From assembly GCA_035559995.1 (NCBI GenBank), contig DATMAM010000010.1, positions 1 to 64,000 on the forward strand: a DNA stretch of 64,000 nt. Direction: 5' to 3'. This document shows positions 7,858-15,397 of this stretch, in pieces (position 1 is the stretch's first letter; each line of letters opens with the position of its first letter). The position numbers and the translations under genes were made by a program. The notes under the pieces were generated by a model that was given only the letters and a program-made list of their open reading frames with translations, did no database searches and was not told where the DNA came from. This stretch comes from DATMAM01 sp035559995 (GTDB taxonomy: Bacteria > Desulfobacterota > Binatia > UBA9968).

Positions 7858-8510
7858 GGCTTTTTCCCCTCGAAAAACTTCCTCAACTCCTCGGACCGCT
7901 GCATCTGGCGGGCAAGATCGGCCACAAGCTCGTCCGTAACGCGGTTGGTGATGTCCGTCGCCTGACTACTTCCCTCCATGACTCCGTATGCGGCGCCGCC
8001 GGAAACCGCTTCGCCGACCGTTCGCGCATGGCCGACCCAGACTTGCTGGCCGTTCTCGGTGAGCGTCAGGCGAAGACGAACATCCACCTTGGCGACAACG
8101 TCGAACGTCGATGCAGCGCTGATAAACGTGGGATGCTCATTGATATCCACACCCACCGACGGTTTGTCGCCTTCCAGCGCAATTGCGAGCACCAGTGGCG
8201 GCGCCTTGTTGATATCGGTCACGAGCGTAAGCCGCTCGAACTTGTAGATCAGCAGCTGCAGCACCTTGGCCGAGACGACTTGGCCGAAAGGGATTTCCGC
8301 CGTCCCCAGATCACGAGTCACCCGAATGGTCTCCTCTTCAAGCTTCGGATCGATCAGAACGCCGACATGAAATGGATAACGGTGAATTTCCCCCAAGGCC
8401 TTGAAAACCCGGTAGCCCAGGCTCGTAGTTACCGGCGGGCGCACGGTGACGTGCTTCGCACAACCCGCCAGGACAAAAAAACATCCGACCGCCACGACAG
8501 TCGACTTCAT
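7854..8510 (-). CDS. Hypothetical lipoprotein
   Basis: A 218-residue putative lipoprotein with signal sequence MKSTVVAVGCFFVLAGC and lipidated Cys17. The mature part has alternating strands and helices (PFHVGVLIDPKLEEETIRV, FDVVAKVDVRLRLTL) and ends in a charged helix (RSEELRKFFEGKKP). ATG 8510 is chosen because it directly precedes the signal peptide; an upstream in-frame methionine would include the palindrome. It forms a two-gene unit with the glycine-zipper lipoprotein, with a 4-bp overlap. The layout resembles YajG-like or other periplasm-facing lipoproteins, but no family is assigned. Confidence 0.65.
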   Translation of the reverse strand: MKSTVVAVGCFFVLAGCAKHVTVRPPVTTSLGYRVFKALGEIHRYPFHVGVLIDPKLEEETIRVTRDLGTAEIPFGQVVSAKVLQLLIYKFERLTLVTDINKAPPLVLAIALEGDKPSVGVDINEHPTFISAASTFDVVAKVDVRLRLTLTENGQQVWVGHARTVGEAVSGGAAYGVMEGSSQATDITNRVTDELVADLARQMQRSEELRKFFEGKKP

Positions 8511-8561
8511 CGCTGTCCCCCAGATTCTTCTCCCGTGCTCATCCAATTGGCGACTGTTCCC

Positions 8562-8583
8562 AACTTCGGATATTCCCGAAGTA
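8562..8583 (+). repeat. Hairpin palindrome E5
   Basis: A copy with two changes (CGGATATT and a terminal A). It lies 51 bp upstream of the lipoprotein start at 8510. Confidence 0.88.
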
Positions 8584-8599
8584 CAAGTAGCCCTCCGAC

Positions 8600-8790
8600 C
8601 GCCGGCGGTCACGCAAGCCTCTTTCTCCGGCGCCAGACCTCAAGGAGCAGCAGCGCCGTGCCGTCGAAGGCAAAAAGATATCTGCCCGCCTCGAACACCG
8701 GCACGCGCCAATCAAGATCACCTTGGCAGTTCCCCCTTCGGCCCCACGGCGAAAATATGATTTTCCGCGCCATCACCTGCGACGGCAAAA
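8600..8790 (-). repeat. Helicase-tail module, copy 1
   Basis: A roughly 190-bp direct repeat following palindrome E5. On the minus strand it is a decayed coding piece ending in the segment that reads FDGAALLLLE in better copies. It shares CCGCCGGCGGTCA and CTCTTTCTCCGGCGCCAG with the start of the copy after E6. The rest of 8791-9005 holds nothing I recognise apart from the leader of the AbrB-type gene. Confidence 0.75.
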
Positions 8791-9005
8791 AACCCCAGGC
8801 TGTCCCCCTCTAACCTCAGCCTCCTCATAGACCAAAATCAACTTTCAGAACGAATTCCGACCCTTCTTCCTCTCGGCCGCGATTCCCTGTATCGTCCTTG
8901 TACTCTCCGGATGCTTCCCGGTCCGCCTCTTTCCCGCCGCGCAATCATAAGACTTGCCTACGTTCTAGGATTTCGGTACATTTTTTTAAAACGGAGGAAA
9001 AACTT

Positions 9006-9257
9006 ATGCCTGTTGCCCAACTCACACAAAAGGGGCAGATTCTAGTCCCCAAGCAACTACGGCAAAAACTGGGGTTCAGGCCCGGGGGCAAGGTCCACCT
9101 GGCGGAAGAAGAGGGCCGTCTCGTGGTCACGCCCGTCCCTCCTGATCCAATCCAAGCCGCGACCGGATTCCTAAAGGGAAAATTTTCCCTGACCGCGGAT
9201 CTCCGCCGCGAGCATCGGGAAGAGGCCCGTCGTGAACGAAAAGATCGTTCTCGATAG
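9006..9257 (+). CDS. AbrB/MazE-type antitoxin
   Basis: An 83-residue swapped-hairpin DNA-binding protein of the SpoVT/AbrB fold: MPVAQLTQKGQILVPKQLRQKLGFRPGGKVHLAEEEGRLVVTPV is the canonical beta-hairpin domain, and the basic tail (LRREHREEARRERKDRSR) would wrap its toxin. An ACGGAGGAAAAACTT ribosome-binding region precedes the ATG at 9006. It overlaps the PIN toxin gene by 26 bp, so the two are translationally coupled. Such antitoxins neutralise the toxin and repress their own promoter. The cassette lies between palindromes E5 and E6 and is the only plus-strand toxin-antitoxin pair in the island. Confidence 0.88.
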   Translation: MPVAQLTQKGQILVPKQLRQKLGFRPGGKVHLAEEEGRLVVTPVPPDPIQAATGFLKGKFSLTADLRREHREEARRERKDRSR

Positions 9258-9639
9258 TTTTGCCCTGGTTAGTCTCTTTCACCGCGAACCGGGATGGCAG
9301 GTTGTTCAGCGCGCTCTTTACGACCAAGAAAAGTCTCGCAGCCGCGCGATCCTGAGTTGGATCAATTGGGGCGAATTCTACTACATCGTAAAACGGCGCG
9401 TTGGAGAAGCAAAGACGAAGGAAGCTTTGCGCCTGCTCGAACAGCTCCCGATCGATCTTCTCCCGGTGGACCAGGCCCTGGTGCAAGCGGCAGCGGAAAT
9501 CAAAAGCGCGCATGCTGTCTCCTATGCTGATGCGTTCTGTATTGCTACCGCCCAACGCCTCGACGCAACCGTTTTGACCGGCGACCCCGAGTTTGGGTCG
9601 GTCGAACACCTTGTCAAAATCCATTGGCTGACAAAGTAG
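9232..9639 (+). CDS. PIN-domain ribonuclease toxin (VapC type)
   Basis: A 135-residue metal-dependent ribonuclease that probably cuts tRNA or mRNA when freed from its antitoxin. The PIN acidic residues are visible: Asp8 in VLDSFAL, Glu in WGEFYYIV (about 48), Asp in YADAFCIATA (about 99) and Asp in LTGDPEF (about 117). The start is GTG at 9232, within the antitoxin gene. Length is normal for VapC. The pair forms a complete type II toxin-antitoxin module with a MazE-like rather than RHH antitoxin, a common pairing. Confidence 0.88.
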   Translation: MNEKIVLDSFALVSLFHREPGWQVVQRALYDQEKSRSRAILSWINWGEFYYIVKRRVGEAKTKEALRLLEQLPIDLLPVDQALVQAAAEIKSAHAVSYADAFCIATAQRLDATVLTGDPEFGSVEHLVKIHWLTK

Positions 9640-9749
9640 TTTCTCGGACATCCACGTCCTATCCTGTCGAGTTCCCGTCAGATTCCGAAAAAAAGCACGC
9701 CAAATCGTCCTCGACCAAAGCCGCACTGTCAGTAAGAGCCGCTTGCCTC

Positions 9750-9905
9750 GACACCGGCACGAGCCAATCAAGATCACCTTCCAGATCCGCCTTCGGCGCC
9801 ACGACGAAAATATAATTTTCTCCGTGCCAATCAGATCCGACACCGGTCTCGCCTCGCCCTGCCAGTGCCGGTGGCGCGGCAGGCAGGCGCATTGAGCAGC
9901 AGCTT
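9750..9905 (-). repeat. Helicase-tail module, copy 2 (partial)
   Basis: A second, 5'-truncated copy of the direct repeat, found on the far side of the AbrB-PIN cassette and ending at palindrome E6. With copy 1 it brackets the cassette. Confidence 0.7.
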
Positions 9906-9908
9906 CCG

Positions 9909-9930
9909 CACTTCGGGTATTCCCGAAGTT
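9909..9930 (+). repeat. Hairpin palindrome E6
   Basis: A near-perfect copy (outermost left base C), preceded by GCAGCAGCTTCC and followed by GGGGAG. Confidence 0.92.
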
Positions 9931-9944
9931 GGGGAGTCCCCCGG

Positions 9945-10195
9945 CCGCCGGCGGTCATGCAAGCCTCTTTCTCCGGCGCCAGAGTTCCAAAAGCAACAGC
10001 GCTGCTCCGTCGAAGGCAAGAACATATCTGCCCGCCTCGAACACCAGCAAGCGCCAATCAAGATCACTTTCCAGTTCCGCCTTCGGCACCACGACGAAAA
10101 TGTGGTTCTCCCGCCCCATCAGATCCGAAGCCGATGTCGCCTCGCCCCGCCTGCGCCGCAACGCGGCAGGCAGGCGTCCTGGTAGAGCAACAGCT
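9945..10195 (-). repeat. Helicase-tail module, copy 3
   Basis: The complete direct repeat between palindromes E6 and E7. On the minus strand it reads GEATSVSDLMGRENHIFVV and LLVFEAGRYVLAFDGAALLL, the least damaged version of this C-terminal segment. No other gene is present in 9640-10,300. Confidence 0.8.
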
Positions 10196-10199
10196 TCCC

Positions 10200-10221
10200 A
10201 ACTTCGGGTATTCCCGAAGTC
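10200..10221 (+). repeat. Hairpin palindrome E7
   Basis: A near-perfect copy (outermost right base C), preceded by CAACAGCTTCCC. Confidence 0.92.
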
Positions 10222-10300
10222 CGGTGTACCCTCGGAAAAGTAGCCTGTCCCCTTTCCCTGTCCAAAAATGAGATGTCCCCTTTGTTCCCTCCGTAGACAA

Positions 10301-10747
10301 TCATTTTCCGCGCGCTGTCTTGAACGGATTAGTGACCGTTATGCCCGGAATCCGCTTAAAGTCTGCCTCGTTCTCGGTAATGATTGTGCTGATCCCGTTC
10401 TCTAGCATGCAGGCGGCAACGAGGGCATCCCAAAACGGCACGCGCCTCTGGCGCACAAGCTCCATAGCCTTGAGAACGGTCTCGGTTCGCCGATCGATAA
10501 CCCTCCACTGGGAAGCGCCCAAAATTCCTCTCACGATGGTCTCGGCTGCGGTCGCAGATATAGGCCTCGCAACCTTTCGTGTGACTACAAAGAAAAATTC
10601 ACAGAGGTTCTGGAGGGTAGTGGTAGCCCCTTCACCCTCCCAAATCCGCTCTACCATGGGTAGAGCGACACCGTGTTTTCTATCATCGGAAACGGTATAC
10701 GCCTGAACCAACACATTCGTGTCTATAAGCCGTGTCTCATCGTTCAT
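10301..10747 (-). CDS. PIN-domain ribonuclease toxin (VapC type)
   Basis: A 148-residue PIN ribonuclease. The acidic site is visible as Asp in RLIDTNVLVQAY, Glu in NLCEFFFVV, Asp in PFWDALVAACML and an acidic pair in TENEADF. The sequence is clearly different from the PIN toxin at 9232, so it is not a duplicate of it. The ATG at 10,747 overlaps the upstream antitoxin gene by 11 bp, the normal antitoxin-first order for the minus strand. It lies between palindromes E7 and E8. Confidence 0.88.
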   Translation of the reverse strand: MNDETRLIDTNVLVQAYTVSDDRKHGVALPMVERIWEGEGATTTLQNLCEFFFVVTRKVARPISATAAETIVRGILGASQWRVIDRRTETVLKAMELVRQRRVPFWDALVAACMLENGISTIITENEADFKRIPGITVTNPFKTARGK

Positions 10748-10949
10748 AAAGTTCCTCGCGCTTCTTGTAGAGCAATTTCCCCACACGAGGAGCTTTCCGG
10801 AGGAGCTCGATCTGCTGTCGGGCGATTTCCTCGTCTCGTGCCTTGTCCAGTGGCTTTATCTCTACCAGCGCCGGACATTCATCCGGCAAATCCGGCTTCT
10901 CCTCCAAAATAACGGTATTGCCCTTCACGATCCCCTTATAAACTTTCAT
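10737..10949 (-). CDS. Antitoxin of the second PIN toxin
   Basis: A 70-residue protein starting MKVYKGIVKGNTVILEEKPDLPDECPALVEI, the compact beta fold of the DUF104/AF2212-like antitoxin family. A charged helical tail (ARDEEIARQQIELLRKAPRVGKLL) probably binds the toxin. It precedes and overlaps the PIN gene, so it should be translated first and bind the toxin as it forms. A GGAGGAACACTGCG ribosome-binding region precedes the ATG. Regulation is probably autogenous, but no operator is identified. Confidence 0.8.
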   Translation of the reverse strand: MKVYKGIVKGNTVILEEKPDLPDECPALVEIKPLDKARDEEIARQQIELLRKAPRVGKLLYKKREELYER

Positions 10950-11141
10950 CGCAGTGTTCCTCCTGACAGCCTTGGTTCAACGACTCTGACTTGTACTGCC
11001 ATATCTTTCTTCCGTGGTTTCGCACGGCAGTCTTTGGCTCACGAACACGCTACCAACAATACTGTAGCCTGTCCTTTTTTTTGGCCACGTCTCAAAAATC
11101 AGAATATGCCCATTTCTCCTCTTCCCGTGACGCAACTTCCG

Positions 11142-11163
11142 GACTTCGGGTATTCCTGAAGTC
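11142..11163 (+). repeat. Hairpin palindrome E8
   Basis: A compensated copy: the outer pair has changed to G and C, and one inner base has changed (CCTGAAGT). It lies about 190 bp upstream of the antitoxin gene start at 10,949. Confidence 0.85.
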
Positions 11164-11189
11164 CGATACTTTGATTGACCCATCCAACG

Positions 11190-11525
11190 GCTCTCTCCTC
11201 ATCCTAGCTGCCGCCTCTGCCGCCACACCTCCAGAAGCAGCAGCGCTGCTCCGTCGAAGGCAAGAAGATATCTGCCCCCCTCGAACACCGGCAACCCCCA
11301 ATCCAATTCAGCCTCCACCTCCGTTTCGGCACAACCGCAAAGATGTGATTCTCCCTGCCCATCGGATCCGACACCGGCGTCGCCTCCCCGCCCTGATACA
11401 GCAGCAAATGATCCCGATAATCCTCTGTTTCCCTGTCTACGTGCGAGCCCGTACACGCACGCAGGATCATGCCGCAATTGTCATCGGAGAAGATCTCGCT
11501 CGCATGCACCCGGCGGCGCTCCGAG
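11190..11525 (-). pseudogene. Decayed helicase C-terminus, copy C (no palindrome inside)
   Basis: The minus strand reads HASEIFSDDNCGMILRACTG, runs on through LLLYQGGEATPVSDPMG into ENHIFAVVPK, then breaks by a frameshift before LPVFEGG and FDGAALLLLE. Here the two halves that a palindrome separates in copy A (E10) are joined in one frame by different sequence. It is therefore the nearest thing in the window to an empty site. Nothing else is present in 10,950-11,530 apart from E8. Confidence 0.65.
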
Positions 11526-11530
11526 AGTTC

Positions 11531-11941
11531 CTAATCATTTTTTTCGGCGATTATGCGTTCGAGCACCTGGTTGCACTCTTCCAAAAAGGTCTTAACTTCT
11601 TCTCTGATGGCGCTAGCCTCCCGTACAGTAACCGTGGAGAAATCTCCGTAATCACTTTTCTGTCGTTTTTCGAAGGCGCGTGGCAAGGCCTTGGCCTTGT
11701 CTATGTTGACCAGTTGAGTTTTTACGAAGTGCCTCTGAAACAGCGAAATCACTCTGCTGCGCCTCGATGAATCCACCTCTCGTAGCGCCAGCAACGCCCG
11801 CGCCGCGTAGAAGGCGGGATAGTACAAGCGGTTTACAGCGCCCATCAAGCCACCTGCCGATAAGAGCTGCTCCCCCTCGGCAAAGGCCTCGCGCGCGCGA
11901 GATAGACGATGACGCGCCAGCTTTTCCAACTCGGGCTTCAC
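11531..11941 (-). CDS. HEPN-domain toxin of an MNT/HEPN pair
   Basis: A 136-residue all-alpha protein of the UPF0332/HEPN family. It has the family segments GGLMGAVNRLYYPAFYAARALL, SRVISLFQRHFVK and KRQKSDYGDFSTV. HEPN partners of MNT proteins act as ribonucleases, or as targets of AMP transfer. The usual R-x4-6-H motif is not clear here: the nearest is R-x7-H in SRVISLFQRH. The start is GTG at 11,941, overlapping the MNT stop by 4 bp (GTGA). It is the last gene of the pair and lies between E8 and E9. Confidence 0.82.
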   Translation of the reverse strand: MKPELEKLARHRLSRAREAFAEGEQLLSAGGLMGAVNRLYYPAFYAARALLALREVDSSRRSRVISLFQRHFVKTQLVNIDKAKALPRAFEKRQKSDYGDFSTVTVREASAIREEVKTFLEECNQVLERIIAEKND

Positions 11942-12279
11942 AAGGAAATCCCTTCCTTTGCGACGGCCTGAAGGAAAGGCGTGATGCTCCACACCGGATC
12001 GGCCAGAATGGAACGATCAATAACACGTGGGGAGATATACACATCGTGCTTTAGGTTGACATTAAACGCGATGTCCAAAGCCCGATCCTCGATCTCCACG
12101 CCGTTCTGATCCACGACGACGAGCACATCTATGTCGGAATCCGGTTGATCTTTCCCCGTAACCTTAGAACCAAAGAGCTTTGCCTCAAGGAGTTTATCCC
12201 CTAGAGCCGCCCGCAAACCGTGTACAAACTCTTCTATCGCGGCTGCGTCTTTCGATTTCAATTTCACACGTTTGGTCAT
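11938..12279 (-). CDS. mntA: MNT nucleotidyltransferase antitoxin
   Basis: A 113-residue minimal nucleotidyltransferase. The catalytic motif fits GSx10DxD exactly: Gly37-Ser38, ten residues, then Asp49 and Asp51, in LFGSKVTGKDQPDSDIDVLVV. In characterised MNT/HEPN systems MntA silences its HEPN partner by transferring AMP to it. It is translated first and overlaps the HEPN gene by 4 bp. The ATG at 12,279 follows a GGGAGG stretch. Palindrome E9 lies 82 bp upstream of the start. Confidence 0.88.
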   Translation of the reverse strand: MTKRVKLKSKDAAAIEEFVHGLRAALGDKLLEAKLFGSKVTGKDQPDSDIDVLVVVDQNGVEIEDRALDIAFNVNLKHDVYISPRVIDRSILADPVWSITPFLQAVAKEGISL

Positions 12280-12361
12280 GGCGTCCCTCCCCACTTCGCG
12301 ACTTATTCAAGCGCGAAAAGACTCCCGATCCCGGCAACCCCCATTGCTGCTACTTCTTCCG

Positions 12362-12383
12362 AACTTCGGGTATTTCCGAAGTT
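12362..12383 (+). repeat. Hairpin palindrome E9
   Basis: A copy with one arm change (TTTCCGAAGTT). The flanks extend the symmetry: CTTCCG on the left and GGGAAG on the right. Confidence 0.9.
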
Positions 12384-12389
12384 GGGAAG

Positions 12390-12610
12390 TAACCCCATTC
12401 ATTCCCGCCCGCGCCGTCTCCGAAGTTCCAGGAGCAGCAGCGCCGCTCCGTCGAAGGCAAGAAGATATCTGCCCCCCCCTCGAACACCGGCAACCGCCAA
12501 TCGACGTCTTTTTCAACCTCCGACTTCGGCACCACGACGAAAATATGATTCTTTCTGCCCATCAAATCCGACACCGGCGTCGCCTCTCCGTCCCGGTACA
12601 GCAGCAGCTT
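12390..12610 (-). repeat. Helicase-tail module, copy 4
   Basis: The complete direct repeat between E9 and E10. On the minus strand it reads LLLYRDGEATPVSDLMGRK and DWRLPVFEGG, then loses frame at a run of G residues (near 12,477). Compared with copy 3 the homopolymer is longer, which explains the frameshift. Confidence 0.78.
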
Positions 12611-12613
12611 CCG

Positions 12614-12635
12614 AACTTCGGGTATTCCCAAAGTC
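12614..12635 (+). repeat. Hairpin palindrome E10
   Basis: A copy with two changes in the right arm (CCCAAAGTC). It interrupts the decayed helicase between HASEFFADEDC and LLLYRDGEATPV and shifts the reading frame. Confidence 0.88.
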
Positions 12636-12639
12636 GGGG

Positions 12640-13356
12640 AGTCCCGGCGTAGCGGACCCGAGAAGCCCTTGTCTCCTGAATTACCACGCAGTCCTCATCG
12701 GCAAAAAAACTCGCTCGCATGCACACGCCGATATTTCCCGATTCCGTTGATCGTCAGCATCCCGAGCGTCTCGTTCCATCGCACATCCACACCTCGTTTG
12801 AGAAGCGTGGCCAGATCAATTTCATATTCGCCAAGCTGCCATTCTTTACGTCGTTTCTGCTCCATGAAATCGTGGACCGCCACGCTTGGAAGCGATGTCC
12901 GAAACCGATTGAGGCCGCGATAGGTCTTCAGCCACCGAGCGCCCGACTTGCCAGCGGCGCATCGTTCGAAGGCAAGTCTGGCCTTCACGTTCTCTACGGC
13001 GCACCCCAACCGTTCCGCGTGCTCCCCCAGGACAGCTTCGATCCTCTCTCGCTGTTGCGTCAAGACCTCCGGCCTCGCGTGCGCGTCCCGCTCCACCGTG
13101 GCGATCAGGTTCTCCGCCAGCGCCCGAGCCGTGATCATGCCAATCTCGGTGGTCACAAACCAGGGATGCGCAGCCGCTGTGGGATACCAAGCGTAGATTC
13201 GCTCCTCGAACGAAGCGCGGTCGATTTCGTCGGGGAGATTACGCATCGCTTCAAATGCGTTCGGTGGGACCAACGCGATCGCCTTCCCCGGTCGGTTGCG
13301 GCCGACTCGTCCGAACCGCTGGAGAAACGCAGCAGTCCGTGCAAAGCCATCACCAT
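12640..13356 (-). pseudogene. Helicase C-terminal fragment, copy A
   Basis: An open minus-strand frame of over 200 residues without a helicase N-terminus. It opens with a superfamily 2 motif VI (FLQRFGRVGRNRPGKAIALV) and continues through FEERIYAWYPTAAAHPWFVTTEIG and SGARWLKTYRGLNRFRT to LTINGIGKYRRVHASEFF. Walker A and DEAH parts are absent. Motif VI differs from that of the intact cas3' (QRIGRCARRP), so this is a second, lost helicase, probably an older cas3' that stood between csc1 and cas6. The 5' end overlaps the 3' end of csc1 in another frame, so a deletion joined them. Confidence 0.7.
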
Positions 13357-14171
13357 GGCTCACGCACGCGATTCCACAAAGCCAGAGACACGCCGACAAG
13401 TTGGTTCCCGTTGGCACCGGAAAAGATTGGAACGCCTCGACGGAACCGCAGGTGTTCTTGCCAGATCGATGGCATGATGTCCCACTCCATTCGTCCACCT
13501 CTCAGGCGTGACCGGACCGGCACATAATGAACCAGCGTCTCGCCAGGTTGCAAAGGCCGACTAGGGAGGCTGCCCAGTTCGGTCACAGGCATGAGCGCTA
13601 CTGTCTCTTCGTCCCCCGTAGCTGCCGTTGACCTGAATTCAATAATTTCCGGTCGAGCGCAGTAAAGAACCTCTAGACTTCCCTTCTTCGCCACGGGACC
13701 AAGCCGCCCACGCACTGCATCGTGCAAAAGCTCCAAGGGCCTGTGCTCGGGAGCCGCCACCACGAATGTAATATTGTCGGCGAGCGCTTCCTCCACTACC
13801 GCGAGCTTTTTCCCTTCATTCCTGCCCGCAGACCACACTGTGGCTTCGTAATTGAAGATAGAGCCGAGGTGAGCGCGGAAGTGGCGCCGCGAGAGGCGCG
13901 ATCCTGAAGGATACGCACCGAGAGCAAAGGCCTCTCGGCACTTAGGGATGTCATGCAGGCTTCTCGCCTTTAGCCCGATCGTATTTCCCTCGTACCATCG
14001 GCCGCCCCCAGCAAGTTCTGCCAAGCACCCAGACGCGGCGGTCGGTGGGAGAAACGGGTAGCTCGACCACGTGACGTTGGACTTCAGCGCATTCCGCGCC
14101 ATGAGCGGAGTGAAGAGAGTGGCACGAAGAAACAACACAAAAATCGATTCGTCACTCACTGGCGCCACCAT
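13350..14171 (-). CDS. csc1: Csc1, type I-D Cas5-like subunit
   Basis: The probable Cas5-type RAMP subunit that caps the crRNA 5' handle in the type I-D effector. The protein has a RAMP-like opening (IFVLFLRATLFTPLMARNA), a central segment LKARSLHDIPKCREAFALGAYPSGSRLSRRHF and a late strand RPLQPGETLVHYVPVRSRLRGG. Identification rests on position directly after csc2 plus this general pattern. ATG 14,171 overlaps csc2 by 20 bp; a GTG at 14,159 is an alternative. The last 40 residues (after MEWDIMPSIW) overlap the helicase fragment region, so the natural C-terminus may have been changed by the deletion. Confidence 0.65.
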   Translation of the reverse strand: MVAPVSDESIFVLFLRATLFTPLMARNALKSNVTWSSYPFLPPTAASGCLAELAGGGRWYEGNTIGLKARSLHDIPKCREAFALGAYPSGSRLSRRHFRAHLGSIFNYEATVWSAGRNEGKKLAVVEEALADNITFVVAAPEHRPLELLHDAVRGRLGPVAKKGSLEVLYCARPEIIEFRSTAATGDEETVALMPVTELGSLPSRPLQPGETLVHYVPVRSRLRGGRMEWDIMPSIWQEHLRFRRGVPIFSGANGNQLVGVSLALWNRVREPW

Positions 14172-15381
14172 CGCCGCCGCTTCCACCGGAAGTACCGGCC
14201 TCCGTGTCTGCGTCTCCAGATACTTCTGTAGTCCTCTCGGCAGCCTTGCCCTGAAGTTTCTGCGCGTAGTCTCTGACCTCGCTTTTGAAGTTAGCCCTCC
14301 ACTTGGAATCTGAGAGCTTCTTCTGGAACTCGATCTGCTTCTGCCGCAGGTAGCCGACGGCCTGACTTCCGTAATACCGCTTCATCAACTCGTCTCGACC
14401 CTGATGCACGACGAGACAGCCCCCATCAACCTCAACTGTGAGCTCGACGTCGCCACCCTTCGCTGTCAGCGTGTTTGCTGCGGCTTCAACGTTGAAACCC
14501 TGGGCCTGAAGAGCCACTCGAAACGGCTCCAGGGAGGGCGGACTGTTCTTGGCTTGCGTAAATACCTCCGTGGTTTTTGCGAGATCGGTTTCCCACGCAG
14601 GGATCTTAGGTGCCGCAAACGGGAAAATGCCTAATGCTGATTCGTCCACGATGATGGCCGGCGCGCTATCGAGCTCGACATACTTGATCCCTCCCTGGGC
14701 GCGCGATGCGGCGGTGTATCGGTTCGAGTTCAGATTCTCTAGAAGTGCATGCGCGAACGCTCCAACCTCCCAATCCAGCACATGGATAAGGGACGTATAA
14801 ACTGGGAAGCGAGTTCCGCCGACAATCACTTCTTCTTCGTGAATGCCAGCGGCTCCCGCCGTGGTCTGCGCCTTCTCATCAACTTGGTTTCGCGAGTGCC
14901 GGTTGAGGCATTGTGCAGTATCCTGGATCGAAAGTGAGGTGGCGTAAAGAAGACGCGATTTCGAATTGATCCCTTTCACTGCACTATCCTGTTCCTGAGT
15001 CGTCCCGGTGAAGCCGAACAGCCAGCAAATCGGACACATCCCGCAGAGCTTCGGAATATAACAGTCACCCTCATCCCAGCCAGCGCGGTCGCGAAACTCG
15101 TGGATCGTTCGCCGGTCCACACCGCGGCGCTTCGTACCGGCCCAGACCGCTTTTTCTACACTGCCATTAGGACCCAGAACCGTATCTTTCTCTGTAATGG
15201 TTGTGGCAATATCGGTCCCGTCCCCGAACCGAACCTGCCCTGTAACCTCCAACAAAGCACTCACAAGCACCGTCTTCGTTCCAGTGGCATTAATGCCAGT
15301 GTACTGAGTCACGGACAACTTGCCATTTTTACCTGACGGGGTCGCGCCGGTTTGTGCCTGTTGTTTCTTGCGTTGAGCCAT
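14152..15381 (-). CDS. csc2: Csc2, type I-D Cas7-like backbone subunit
   Basis: The backbone subunit that polymerises along the crRNA in type I-D complexes. A zinc-site cysteine set is visible (Cys107, Cys113, Cys116, Cys119 in DCYIPKLCGMCPICWLFGFTGT), which is characteristic of Csc2. Around it are RRTIHEFRDRAGWDEGD and the later segment SLIHVLDWEVGAFAHALLENLNSNRY. The tail (about 370-409) is a low-complexity Gly/Ser/Glu stretch. AGGAGG lies just before ATG 15,381, 16 bp after the large-subunit stop. Length (409) is slightly above the family norm because of the tail. Confidence 0.85.
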   Translation of the reverse strand: MAQRKKQQAQTGATPSGKNGKLSVTQYTGINATGTKTVLVSALLEVTGQVRFGDGTDIATTITEKDTVLGPNGSVEKAVWAGTKRRGVDRRTIHEFRDRAGWDEGDCYIPKLCGMCPICWLFGFTGTTQEQDSAVKGINSKSRLLYATSLSIQDTAQCLNRHSRNQVDEKAQTTAGAAGIHEEEVIVGGTRFPVYTSLIHVLDWEVGAFAHALLENLNSNRYTAASRAQGGIKYVELDSAPAIIVDESALGIFPFAAPKIPAWETDLAKTTEVFTQAKNSPPSLEPFRVALQAQGFNVEAAANTLTAKGGDVELTVEVDGGCLVVHQGRDELMKRYYGSQAVGYLRQKQIEFQKKLSDSKWRANFKSEVRDYAQKLQGKAAERTTEVSGDADTEAGTSGGSGGDGGASE

Positions 15382-15397
15382 TTCGCTTACCTCCTGC

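Noticed and set aside
4939..12635. Palindromes read as a CRISPR array
   Set aside because: Spacing ranges from about 250 to over 2100 bp, the intervals contain genes, and the unit is too short for a type I repeat.
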